From Scleromitrula shiraiana (Eukaryota > Ascomycota > Leotiomycetes > Helotiales > Sclerotiniaceae), in assembly GCA_028455995.1 (NCBI GenBank), contig JABELC010000004.1, forward strand, positions 2,108,001 through 2,172,000: a stretch of DNA of 64,000 nucleotides, read 5' to 3'. The first letter of the stretch is position 1. Every line of letters begins with the position of its first letter. Below the pieces are notes generated by a model that saw only the letters and a list, made by a program, of their open reading frames with translations, was not told where the DNA came from and did not search any database. This document shows, one piece after another, positions 36,137-48,652 of this stretch. The position numbers and the translations under genes are program-made.

Positions 36137-38200
36137 ATGAACTCTTACCATCGAGTCCTGACATCTGTAAGGAATCAAACTCTTACTGGATGGAAAACTC
36201 TCAAAGTCCACACTTCTAGGCGTCTATTCAAATATCGCATGAAGACAGAGCCTTCAAAATTCGCTCTCGATAGCAGACGCAGATATCTCGTCCTCGAAAT
36301 GCTCTTACATTTCTTTCCTCTTGCTATCACGGATGTTCTTGTATACCTAAATGTTGCTTCAATTTACTGGAGCGATGTAAAAGCAGAGGAAAATTGGCCC
36401 AGGGATATCATGGACTATCTGCAATTTGCAGCTAAGATCCATGAATGGTTGATTGGCATTTCCATCACTTCTATGGCATCACATTTCGTTGTATTGATGC
36501 TGGCTCGGAGTAAAGGCCTACCTTTTGGATTATTGGGTGCTGGTATCCAGGCTGGCGCCCTTGGTTTCTTTTTTCAAAAATACTTCTGGTCATCTTTTGC
36601 TAGTCGTGATTGCCATGGTCGGAAGTTCACAATATTTACTTTCGCCCTCTTCTTGGTGACCTGTTCAATCTTGGTTGCTCTGTCTGGACCATCTTCTGCA
36701 ATCGTTATGCGGCTTAATCTCAATTAGTGGCCTGTTCCAAATGGCACCATAACCGTCGATTTCTCGGCAGCATATGAGTTGTGGCCAACAACTCTCTTGG
36801 GTTCCCCAGCAGATCCCACTGCTGATCCGTTGGATTATAACAGGAATTGCTCGGACCCTGACGACGCATCGGGCACTTCTTTTTGTGCTGCAAGTATTCA
36901 CGGTTATTGAAAATTGGTTTATTGCCGGTGCAACGAATACGGCTCAAGGAAGAATGGTCAATTTGACTTTTGATGATATAGATAATGATACTCGTCGTCT
37001 GCTTACTCCCTCTTTACTGTCCTCGGGGTATTTATACACATCTTCTCTTTCAATGCTTACTCATCTTGCTATGGGTGCTATTTTGGGGAACTTAACATCT
37101 ACAGGAGCCCCTGAGTCTCTCATAAGTCAACCGATGTTTGTTTCTCATCTGGGCACTTTAAAACAATCGATGGTTCAAGTTGAATGTAATGTGTATTCTT
37201 ACAGCAACATTACAAGTCCTGCATCCGAGTCAGCTACACAACTGTCCTTCCCATCCATCCCTGATTTGACCTCAAACAATATCGGAATACAAGATGAGCT
37301 TGTTCCAGTTCCAGAGGATACATGGAATAGAACCGAGAATCTCAAGATTATTCATTCGAAATGGATTGTCTTGAGCGACTACAATGGGTCTACGCTCATC
37401 GGCAGTGTTATAATGATTCCAAGCACACGAAACCAGACCAACGGCATCAACCAGGGCATAATTCAAGATAGTCTAATACTGCCTCATGTATTCGGCGCCA
37501 GATGGATGCAAACTCAAGTGAGTTTCGAGCCCACCGTCACAGATGTAATCAACGACCCCCTAAGTGACGCTGGAGGATTTTCTAACATGGGGACACTCAT
37601 CTTATCGACCACAAACCAAAACTACGAATCAAATAAAGATTGCACATTTCGCGAGAACATCAATATTGGCATAGGCCGGACTAGATATATCGATATGATC
37701 ACCTTATCACCCCATAACATGGTCGGTCAATGGTAATAAATCCTACGATGGAAATGCCTCATCTGACGCTACCTTAATCGAATCATTACTAGAGGGTTTT
37801 CTAATGGGCACACCTAACGATATGGTTACATTCGATAATATATCACGAGATTTGACAACACCCCGCTCTCTTACAGTTGAAGATTTACAGAACTTCATCG
37901 CCGTCACTCTTGACATTATAATGAGAGATAGTCTATCACGCTATGCAGCCCCCGGAATCGAAACCGGCATAAAGTAAACTTCGAGATCAAGAAATCTCCA
38001 AACTCTACTTTCGTTGATATGGCATTACAAATTCATGATGCTGTATATGACAGTTGGTGGTATCAATGGAACCTCGGCATCTGGAGACGAGGATGTAGTT
38101 ATGGAACTCGAGACTGTCGACGAAATTGGCAATGACGGTTCTTCTTGTACACGCCGTTATGGCGGTGGGGTTTATGATATATTTGTATTTTATGGGGTGG
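36137..38200 (+). pseudogene. Polytopic membrane protein, fungal family of unknown function, degraded
   Basis: Frame 1 (36,137-36,727) gives about 196 residues with a basic start, then four hydrophobic helices ending SGPSSAIVMRLNLN. It hits TAG at 36,725-36,727, but the same frame continues WPVPNGTITVDFSAAYELWP, an ectodomain with Cys (NRNCSDPDD, GTSFCAASIHG) to about 36,905. Coding then moves one frame: ENWFIAGATNTAQGRMVNL onward to 37,736, including several N-glycosylation sites (NLT, NIT, NRT, NGS). Near 37,725 it moves again to SVNGNKSYDGNASSDATLIE and on to 37,975. After that the frame is doubtful. Nonsense plus two frame changes with otherwise continuous coding character indicate a pseudogene; I see no intron signals that would repair them. 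The family is an uncharacterised ascomycete membrane protein type, so no function is assigned. Confidence 0.75.
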
Positions 38201-39569
38201 GCAAGTCGGTCTTGGGGTTTGATTGGGGGGTTGGTTGCGTTGGGGGGTTGGATGTTAGGATTAGGGAGGTGGATGGGGGGAGGGGGTTGAAGATGAGGTC
38301 TGAATGGGATGGGAATGGGGATTGGGATTGGTATGGGGATGGGAAGGATGGGGAGAAGGATCCTGGGTTAGATCGGGTTAGATTGGGGAGGAGGTTCGGT
38401 GGGAGTGAGGAGGTGATGGATGCTTATGAAGGGTGTTGAATGGTTCATGAGATAGGGGTGCGAGTTCACCATCGATTCAAATTGTAACATCATTTCATGT
38501 CTATCAACTCACTATTTCATGCCAACTGGTCAAATCAAGACTTCAAATATAACTTCAGACTACAGTATAAAAGCTCAAACGGGAATATATAAATCATCCT
38601 TCACTCTCCCCCCCCTATTGCCTCCCCATCTCCTTCTTCGCTGCCCCTTTTCTCCCCCCACACGTAATATTAGACGACAGTCAATTCAAGTTGCCGCCCG
38701 GTCAATCTGGTCACTGACAAAACTCACGTGCGGACTTTCTGCTCGATCCGGCCACCCTAGATCGAGATGTACATGTATGTACTGTATGACATATACTATG
38801 TTATATGATCACGAGTAGACATGGAAATTCTCAATTCCAGAACATGTATTAGTCAAACAGTTTTCTATCAATGAAGTGAGCTTCGGATACACTTCCCTGC
38901 ACATGCAATGTTAGGAGGAGAGAGGCAGAGCTAGAACAAATGAAGATATAAATTCTCATCTTAACCTCCTATGATATCACCGAATTAGGATATTGATTTG
39001 ATACTCTAAATGGTAAGACAGTTTATTACAATATGATATACCATCACCGCCCCAATCTAGATCAAGACCTATGCATAGAAGTTCGAGAATCAAAATTAGG
39101 TAATCACGCAATAGAAGTATTTCACTAGAAAAATTCTGCTGTATAAACCGTCATACAAATTATATATTCCACTACATACATGCTGAAACTCTAGTACTTA
39201 TAATCCTTGCCCTGATAATATACCCAATAATGCCTTTTTAGTAAATATACATTATAACGCTAGTATAAGTAGTAAATCTATAGTAGTAAGATATAGTACA
39301 ACTATAGCACAGCACTAACACTTAGCCCCCCCCCCCCATTACCTCTCAAACTAAACACTAGATATAACTTACCATGACATCAGATACAACCCCTCCATTG
39401 ATGTCATAGATATTACCCCTCCAAAAAATATATATATAGATATAGATATATACCATGTAAACACAAAACACAAAACACTATACATCACTCCTCCTGCGTC
39501 AAACTCAAACCCAAAAAAGACCACATGATCAAAAAACCCCTCACTTGGTACAAAGTATACCTTCAAGTA

Positions 39570-40010
39570 CACACCCATCCACCGGATGATGCCGTCGATA
39601 ATCATACCAGTATAGACCTTCACACTAAGGATTCCATATTACCTTGCATCATGATGTATATCATCGATCTCCCCACGAAAAGCTCTAACCTGCATACCCA
39701 GATGAAGAAACACTATCAATTACCAAGGGCAGATACATGCATCCCGCGATACCGACGACCGATTCCAAGACGGCCATTCCGAGTTCCTTCCAGACCATCC
39801 CGCGAAAATCTTAATATGACGACCCAGACGAGGGAACACCACCTAAAGGACAGATATATCCTTCGACGATGCTATCGGCATCGTCGATAACCATACCAAG
39901 ACCTCCATGCATGCACGTTCCGGATTCTGTCGATTATCCTATGCCATTTCATTCATTACCGCATGAAAAACTTTAACGTAACATATCATGATGACCTTCG
40001 AGGAAGGATC
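39570..40010. repeat. Diverged tandem repeat, two to three units
   Basis: Corresponding blocks recur: gtcgataatcatacca then agacctt (39,595-39,620) versus gtcgataaccatacca then agacctc (about 39,884-39,905). ccacgaaaagctctaa... acccagatgaagaaacac (39,673-39,712) matches cccgcgaaaatcttaa... acccagacgagggaacac (about 39,799-39,840). A third partial block is ccgcatgaaaaactttaac at about 39,959. Unit length is roughly 150-290 bases with indels. Confidence 0.55.
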
Positions 40011-41035
40011 TTCTAGATCGACTGAAAGAGATGGATGGATGGATGATTTAAGATGAGAGATGATGATGATGATGATGATGCGTATATGCTCCGAAAAGAA
40101 AATATTGCCTCCCTTCAACTTCAGAGGCAATCTCCAGAGATAATCTCCATGGTCCCCTTTCGAATTTCTAATTGTTGGTGTCCTATTTTCCAAGGCTGAG
40201 ATTGGTTATTTGCCTCCAAGCTGTTGTCTGTCTGTCTATCTGTCTGTTTGTCTGTGTGTCTGATCTTATTGGGTTGATGGGAAGATGGAAGTAGGAAGTA
40301 GGAAGTGAGAAGTAGGTGTGCTAAATCTATATTTCCTCTAAGTTCCATTCTGGTATTTTGTGAATTGGATGCCGCTGAGTGAGTGAATTAATGAATAGAT
40401 GAATGAGTAAATAAATGAATGAGTGAATATGTGGTAGATAGATAAATAGATAGATAGGAAAATCATACGTGACGAGATGATATGAGTGTAGTAAGATGAG
40501 ATGAGATGAGATGAGACGAAACAGAGAATTCCTCTCCAAGGAAGAATTATCATCTTAATAATAAGATCGATAGATTGTTTTCAACCCATCTCTATCTCCA
40601 TCTCTATCTCTATCTTTCTCACTTACCAATATGTATCAAATAATGAGGAATGAAATGGAATGAAACCAAGCCCAATGTAAATACGATGATACAGTAGAGG
40701 TAAATATTCCATATCATGTATCCATTTCACCAAGCTCCAAGTCACGTTAATACATTTTCATTGTTCAAGAATTCATACTGTATACTATATACTGTATACT
40801 CAATCAATGGCACATCAGAAATCACAAATTCAATCATTTATTTCATTCACTCACAGAACAGACCAATCACGAAGTCATCATCAAAACATATGACATCAAG
40901 AGAAGACAATAAGGATAAGGCAAGGTAATATGTTAGAGCGATATTTATTAAAATATCTAAACGTATTCCGTGCAAACGTAACTTTTCCCAATTATAATAT
41001 AACAACCAAGCCAAACCAAACTCAAACCCAAAACC

Positions 41036-41192
41036 AAAGCCAATCTTAATTCCAATCCCAATCCTAATTCCAATTCCAATTCCAATTCCAATTCCAATCC
41101 CAATCTCAATCTCAATCCCAATCCCAATCCCAATCCCAATCCCAAACTCAAACCCAATTCCAACCCTAACCCCAATCCCAATCCCAATCCCA
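41036..41192. repeat. CCAATC/CCAATT hexamer satellite
   Basis: About 25 hexamers of caattc, caatcc and caatct. On the minus strand it translates to GLGLEL or GIGIGI repeats, which are artefacts. Confidence 0.9.
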
Positions 41193-41194
41193 TC

Positions 41195-42330
41195 CCCCCT
41201 TCCGTCTATAGTCATAGTCCCTAAAAGGACCTCTGTATGGCATGACATCTGACATCTGATATTCCCTCTTATATATAAAAAAAAAAGTCCCAAAACCAAA
41301 TATGATAAATCAAACCTGATTAAAGAAACTTATAAAAAAAAACTATAAGAGTAAAAATCATCCATCATCCATCATCCATCTTCCGTTTATAGCCGTATTT
41401 CTAAAAAAAAAAGAGACCAGAAACCAAATACGACAAATTAAACTTTATACAATACAAAACTTATAAGAGAAGAAAATTTATACAAAAAAGAACATTAAAA
41501 AAAAAGTAGAAGTCGACCGACCATCCATAGTTGCAAGCCCAAACGGATCTTCATGTGCATCTGATAATGTCTCTTATACACAAGGGACCTACCTACAACT
41601 ATAGACAACAAATGAAACTTCATACAATGAATACAATGCAATGCAATGCTTTCGAGAGAGGAATTATAAAAGAAATACATGAGAAGAGAAGTCGGTCGTT
41701 CATGGCTGCAGGCCCCCCAAAAGGACCCCGCGTGCATTTGATATTTATTATTGTCTTTTATACACAAATAAAGGACCTACAACCATCACCGATAGATTAA
41801 ACTTCATACGATAAAATATTTAAGAAACGAAAATCAACCTTCGTACAATACAATACAATACAATACAATACAATATTTAAGAAAAGAAATTATAAGATAA
41901 AAACGTGAGAGTAGCAATCGTCCATCGTTGTAGTGCCCAAACCGATCCTCTGTTTTTATGTATGAGCTTCCAGATCATACGCAATCGCCCATCCATCATA
42001 AAGGTCAAAATACCCTTTAATGGCATGCAAGACTTGTTGCTTGACTCCTTGCACAAAAAAACAGGAAGGACATAGCCGGATGGACTAAACTACAGATAAT
42101 AGAATATTCGAGGCTTTGCAAACACGATAAACTAAACTACAGGCAATACAATATTCGAGGCTTTGCAAACACGATAAGTTTTACTCCAGACAATACGATA
42201 TTTAAGGTTTTGTTTAGAGAAATTTAAAAGATAAAAACATAAAGTAATAGTTGTCCATCGTTAAAGTACCTAGAAGGTCCCCTATGTAGCTTCAGTTCCG
42301 GTGCAGTCGTCCAATCCATCACGCAGGCCG
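41195..42330. repeat. Diverged tandem repeat family downstream of CON7
   Basis: Recurring order of short blocks: ccatc...gtt, a break with aaaggacc or aaacggatc, gtgcat or ggcatg, ctgat, cttatacacaa, aggacctac, then taaacttcatacaata and aagaaaattata. Copies begin near 41,205, 41,385, 41,520, 41,690, 41,920 and 42,250, spacing about 130-330 bases. Within it, a 47-48 base unit is tandemly duplicated (42,086-42,132 and 42,133-42,178, ending ggctttgcaaacacgataa). Confidence 0.55.
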
Positions 42331-42835
42331 AAAGAGCCCTGTGTGGCATGCAAAAACTTGTTGCTGCTTCCTGAATAAACTTTTGTCTTTATCTTACTGT
42401 CTCAATAGAAGACCTGATAGCCCCCAGCCCCGAAAACCTTTATGCAATGTGATACAAACTCCCCAAACCCCCAGATTCATCATGAATTGGAGGTTAGAAA
42501 AATTCCGACGCCACAAGGTGAAAAACCAAAACATAATGCAAACCAACCAACAACCAATTAGAATTGACACCTTGAAAATAGAAAAAATGTGTGACCGACA
42601 AATGAGACTTGTCATCAAGGCAACGTGTACGGCACTGAACCGAATTGGAAAAGATGTCTAAAGAACTGAAAACCCGCACGGAAAGACACCAAATTAAATG
42701 CAATCAAGGACCCATATGATACATGTGCGAGGAACTGTGGCAACCATTAAGTAATACGTTGTATCCTCCAATGGGTCCAGTTATGACCTTAACTTTCCTT
42801 CTGCACGAGATGATCAAGTACACACAGGGTCCAAT

Positions 42836-44656
42836 CTAATGCTCATATTTAGCTTGCGCTCCGTTAGCTAGAGAGAATGTTAGCAGAATTCAATAAAGAA
42901 GTATTAATGAGGGTGTAATGACGTTGGTTATACATCTGGTTTGGAGCACCATAAGGTGACGCAGGGTAGCCTGAGTATTGTTGCATTCCATGGTTGTTGC
43001 CATATTCTTGCAATTGTTGAACGCCACCTGCAGCGGGAGCTTGGTATTGACCTGGTACTTGAGAGCCAGGTTGGTATCCGATAGGTGGGAGTTGGACTGA
43101 TCGGTTTTGTGGTGGGTAAGCGCTCTGAGGGGTAGTGTTTTCAGCAGGTTGGCCATCAGTGCTGGCGGTAGCAGCACGAGCGTTTTCTTGCTCCTTTCGT
43201 TGCTGTTCTTCTTCCTTCTTGCGTAGCTTCCATTCCTTTCGAATTTCTTTGAATTCTGTAGACACAAAACGTTAGCTCGCCAATGTAACACAACATATCC
43301 CACCAAATCGGTAGACCCATGCTAGTGCCTGGCTCGACTGAGGTTATCCCCAGACCATGCCAGACAGAGTCTAACGCCAGTAAAAAATTGTCCGGGTGTC
43401 GCAAATAGCTTAAAAATCCCAGCTATTCACAAGTGCCCGAAAATTAATTAAATCAAGATAAGATAAAATTAACGCGAACGCGAACAATTGCACATACGGA
43501 AAATATCCAGTATTTTCGAGAATTGATGATCATAAGTTAGAAATGACAACAAATACAAACATACCTTCAGGTGTACGCTTATTTCCATGAGATTGCATTG
43601 TAACATGGGCATTGAGATGGTTCAATGTTCCGTAAGCTTTTTCGCATCCATTCCATCCACATTTGTACATACGCTCGATTTCTTCGTATCGACGGCGGGG
43701 TCGCTTGTGCTGCTGGGCACCTGGAATTGGAACAAATGAATAAACCTGCGTGTACTGTTAAAAACTTAGTCGTTTCTCGGGGGCACAAAAGTATAGAATA
43801 TTCATGAAAACGGCAGTCTTGTTTTAGGAAAGTGGGGCATATAGAAAACGCGACTTCGCGTCAAAATCTGCTTCTTACATACATATGGTTTACTTACCTG
43901 ACCTGAACGGCCTCCAGTGGGAGCAGCCGATGTCGGGGTTTGCGCGCCGCTTACTGCGTAGCCAGACATACCATGAGGTGCTGGGTGACCGCCGTAGCCA
44001 GCCCAATCGGGTCGTGGCTGAGTATACATTGCGCCGCCGGGGTGTTGATAACCACCGTGTTGCATGGCTTCTTGCTGTTGGTAGGGAGCATACTGGCTGG
44101 TGTGCGCAGGATAGGTTGGGCTAGAAGTAGCGATCGATGGATCTATAGGAACATCCTGGTCAGATTTGATTTGTGCAGTTTGATGGTTTGAACGACCATC
44201 TTGCAAAGGTATTGACGGACTAGTTGATTGAGCCATTCCTCCACTGCCAACGCTTTGGTTGCTTGATGGATGATAAGGTCTTTGTAAATGATCAGGAAAA
44301 TTGGCTGAACGTGCCGAAGCAGGATAAGCACCGTACTCGGAGGTAGGAGTCGCGGAGGCGGAGTAGTTATTAGTTCGGGTTTCTTGTTGAGGAGTATACT
44401 GCACAGCAGACGCGTGATCTGCGGGGGATTCTTCAGAATGGGCGTCGGTGAACGCGGGTGGATAGGGCGTGTGCAAACCTGACTGCGAATATTCGGTAGC
44501 ACCTCGTTCCATAGAGGTGTGTTTTTGACCGTTGGTAAACGCACCTAGAAGCGTGCTCAAAGTAGCTTCTGTTTCGTCTTGATTGTTCTTGTCTTTAATG
44601 TCGGTGCTTGTAAGTAATGGATTGTTGAAGGAGGGTTGTGGAGAGGCCAAGGACAT
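42836..44656 (-). CDS. con7: C2H2 zinc-finger transcription factor, Con7 type
   Basis: Predicted 434 aa from exons 44656-43898, 43745-43565, 43255-42923 and 42867-42836; phases agree. Residues 1-253 are Ser/Thr/Pro/Gln-rich and disordered. The conserved core follows: VYSFVPIPGAQQHKRPRRRY, then EEIERMYKCGWNGCEKAYG and LNHLNAHVTMQSHG with zinc ligands about C282, C287, H300 and H306, then KRTPEEFKEIRKEWK leading into a charged coiled segment. The tail is Gln/Tyr/Pro-rich. This combination is that of Con7, known in Magnaporthe oryzae as a nuclear factor needed for conidial morphology and infection-related development. The last exon (10 codons, PNGAQAKYEH) depends on a 55-nt intron; without it the protein would end NILSS at 42,864. 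Identity is firm and biology in this species is inferred. Confidence 0.93.
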
Positions 44657-45371
44657 ACTACAGCTCACAGAACCTAAAGTATGTTATCGTCGATGGTAAT
44701 TCTTTCTTCTCAATTGACTTGACAATTGTCGTATGCGGTTTCCTAAAAAAAATTTCCAATTGAATTGGGCGAAGGATATCGAATGCGACAGCTCGAATTT
44801 CTGAAAATTGAATTGATTGTGGGATGGTTTTGTTTTAGGGAGGGGGAGCTTCCAAAGAAGTACTTATATCGAAATATTTTTTTTAAAGATAGCCACCAGT
44901 GTCAAGGTAGTGCCGTAGTATAGGGTTTCGCAAGGATTTAATGACTATACTAGCGTATGTGGTAGGTGGAATGAGGGGGTGGGAAGGTGCAATGCCAAAA
45001 GCCCAGTCGTTAGGAGGGTATGGATTATCCTAGAAGGAAGATCGAGAGGCTTGGTCGAAGGAAGTGGATGACGCTGAGAATTCGAGGCTTACTTCTTCCA
45101 GTTTAACTCAATATGAGTGAACTAGCTGGCTACCTACTATACTATAGTAATTGCTATAGATAATAGGAGGGGCCAAGAGAAATATATGTAATGTAATGTA
45201 ATGTATCGTAATGTATCGTAATGTATCGTATCGTATCGTATCGTATGGAGTAAACCGAATCCAAATCGAGAATGATAATCCGAGTTTCCCTTCCAATAAT
45301 CGATTCCAAGGAAATAAAAGTTAAGAAAGACTGACTCTTTTGAGTTTAAGGTGAGGAAAAAGATAGAGTCT

Positions 45372-45405
<34 letters not shown>

Positions 45406-48400
45406 GTAAGGTGCTAGCTGAGAAAGAGAGCTTGAGAGGTCCGACACCGGTTTTAACTCCCTATCTCTATATTCCTAGGTTGTATATCTCTTTCTTTCTT
45501 TCTTTTTTTTTTATTTCCTCGAGTCGTAAATCTCAAGGAAGTAAAATACCAAGACTTTTTAAGTTTTGTAAATAACTTGATAAAATAAAGAAATAAATGA
45601 ATAAAAATCCTTCTCTGAGATAGATATGTAATAGGTTAGTATACTTTTATAATAAAGTAACTTCCCGTATTGTGTTTTTTTTTTTTTTTTTATTTTTTTT
45701 TTTCCTTTTCTCTCGTCTTGGAAATTATTACGGGATGATTTCCCTTCAAAATCTCGAAAGTAAAGAAGAGGAAAAGAAAAAAAGGCTTTTTTTTAATAGT
45801 GAATATTTGCTGTGGCTGATGCTGACAATGATGCCGAATACCTGGGTGGAGAGAAAAAAGGTCGATGGATGCAGAAATTATGAAAAATAAATTCAAATTC
45901 AGATTATTATTCTCCACCAAAGAGCTGAGGAAGAAAGATGATTGATGATTGATGATTGACGATTGATGATTGAATAATATTCACCCACAGTTAAATCCAC
46001 TTAGTTTTTGATAAAAAGCGGAAAGGTGGCAAAAATTTATTACCGAGTAAAGCAAGTATTGTCCGTATGAAGGAAAGTTCAAAATTTTGAATATTGAATA
46101 TATCAAGTGCGTGCTGGCTGTAGCGAATACTTTAGCAAATGATTGGGTGTGAATTTAGTACAAGAATTTATTGTTCATTCCCGTGCGTAGCAGCTTAATA
46201 AATAAACTTCCTTTATTAATAATTCTGGACCGACCGTGGATATGAACAATAGGTATCGAGGTATCGAGGTATCGAGGTATCGAGGTATCAAGGTATCAAG
46301 GTATGGATATGTGGCTGCAATAATTGTAGCTTGAATCGAAAAAGTATAAAGTATATTCGTTATATTCGTTAATAATGAAATCGAATCTTTTGTTTTCTTT
46401 GTTTCGATTTCTCGATAACGTGGGTATTCTGATCAATCGATTTTTAGGAGAATAATGTATAAGTCGGTCGATTGTGAATTTTACTACTCTGATCAAGGTC
46501 TAACCAAGGTATTTTTTGGTATCGATAGAATCGGAAGTCTGTATTCGTAACAAAGTTGCCGTAACTTGCCGTAACTCGTGATAAGCTCAAGTGTCTGATA
46601 TTCGATTCGATTCTTGGAATTCGATAACGTGACAATATAAAAGCCAAGCTGTGGTATTTTGGTAGAGGTATCCCTTGTATATGGATGGCACTTTGCCCTT
46701 CTAGGAGATGCCGATCAGCTAATGGTGTTTAAACCTTTCTATGCATAGTGCCTTACCTAGTGCTAAATTCAAAAGACTCAAGTTGCAGATCACGTCACAA
46801 CTTCTACTAGCCTTCTTGGCCTGAGCTATGATGAATGCCTAGTCTCAATAATAGTACGAATCTCTTGGTGCTTCAGATGCCAGATTTCTTTCCCTTCTGA
46901 ATCTGTCTTTCCCTGGATGTCCTTGTAATGTAGTTATTCAACTGACTTTTCCGATCAGGATATGAAAGGCCCAGAACACGTCGAGAGGGGGGTGGATAGT
47001 ACGGAACTCAAAAGTATCTCAAATACTTAATTCGATGTAATAACTCAGATCGAGATCGAAATCGAGCAGAATTGGAAGGCGATATGCGCAGATTTGGCAG
47101 ATCAAGTTGCCTCGAGAAAGCTGAAATTTTTCCTGCAATTTTTGCTTCCCAATTCACTCCAGTATTTGCTTTCACTCGATGTCTCTGTCTTCAAATGCGC
47201 CGTATAGAAATTGCCCTAAAAATTGTGCCCTTCAAGTGCAACGCCGTTGTAATAATGGTGCGATGCTTATTGTCTGTCTGATATTTGGTTCGAAATCGTA
47301 GGCTTAAAATACAATATAGTCTCAATTTTAGAGTAGTCCCCTTGATCTGCAGCTGCTTGTATTGGTAGTAAGAGGGACCGTTTGTTGTTAACGATACTAT
47401 GCGAAGCTGCCGTGGTCGTTATCGAGGTCTAGCGTTATGCTCAGGCACTTAACGTCGAGCTGTGTCTTGCTGGTTCGTGTTCGTTTACGCCGGCAAACGG
47501 CAGAAAGGTAATCAAGACGCGTCGTCCTTGTCCAAGAAGCTATTATTTCTCGAAGCAGCAGGAAGTTCCGCGCGTTGCAGATGGCTAGTCACTTCGTTCG
47601 TGATAAAGAGATGAAGTTGTGTTGAGCCTGAAAAGATACTTTTGATGTGTTAAGAATTTGCTTTCTTGTTTTTTTTTATGTGCGAAGAGATCAAGATCAG
47701 ATTGATAAAAAGTGGTCGGTCGGACCCGCAAAAAAATTAATTTCGGACAACTTTTTCCCTATCAGTCCAATTCTATTACCCAAATAATAATATGAGAAGA
47801 ATTGCGCATAGAGCGCAGATGCTCTTTGGCGTGGACAAAAAACTTAAGAGCTTGAAGCTTTAGATCTTTTCGAAAAAAGTCACTGCCGCCCGCTATCTCT
47901 GTTGTTGATTGATTGATACTAGATAGGGCGGTGCTAAGATATGAAATAAGGGAGCTAACTCACAGTGACTAGTGTTATTAGATGCCTCGGAGTTATTCCT
48001 TGGTAAGGCGCCCTTGCAAAATGTTTAACGTTATGGATCTGAATAAAAGAAATTATAAGTACACCGATTTAAATTTATTATATACTATACACATGGTAAA
48101 AGGATTGATTTCGAGCTTCAGGGACTGTAGGAATGATAGTAATTCATAAGGAAAAAAGGTTTAAGATCTGGGGCGATCATAGTATCTAGTTTGGAAGGGA
48201 GGGGGACTCGTACAAGTGCAATGCGGCCCTATGCCGATAGTGTTGATGGAGGGGAAGATGGAACGACGCTTGTATAGGCGACCCAGATGTGCGGGAAGAC
48301 TATGATCTCTGGGGAAATTTAGTCTAAGAAATGAAGCCCTAAAAGCTAGTGGGTGGGTAGGCGTTTGTTTCTAGCAAGATAATCGCGCGCTTCGTCTCAA

Positions 48401-48569
48401 ATACTATCTTCACAAGTGCTATTTCAGATAACCGGTTCTACTTGGTCTGTACTGTAAAGTTGAAGGGTTGTTAGTGAATCTTGAGTGTACTATGTCGGGC
48501 TAGAGATGACAAGGTAATAAGAGCAAGGTAGCATGTAGGTAAAGTAAAGCGAGCGACTACTGACGTCCT

Positions 48570-48652
48570 ATGCGGCGTATTTGCCCTGCTTTGTGTTCGA
48601 CTTCTCCTTCTTCACCGTCGGCTTCGACCGAAAGTTCGCGTAGTCTTCAATT
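48570..48652 (-). pseudogene. Possible 3' coding fragment ending KQGKYAA
   Basis: On the minus strand a GC-richer patch reads DYANFRSKPTVKKEK then SNTKQGKYAA and a TAG stop at 48,572-48,570, preceded by a ctaac and aag that could be a branch and acceptor. The lysine-rich ending looks protein-like, but no upstream exons were found and I cannot name a family. It could be a relic or chance. Confidence 0.22.

Larger units (their letters stand above)
38201..42835. other. 4.6-kb gene-free region with diverged tandem repeats
   Basis: No supported gene. The two repeat families at 39,570-40,010 and 41,195-42,330 and the CCAAT-type satellite are listed separately. (GATG)n lies near 40,062-40,080 and (GAGAT)n near 40,496-40,514. 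The distal end probably includes the 3' UTR of CON7. Confidence 0.5.

Noticed and set aside
40847..41299. Minus-strand frame of GIGIGI/GLGLEL repeats
   Set aside because: Translation of the CCAATC hexamer satellite, open in more than one frame.
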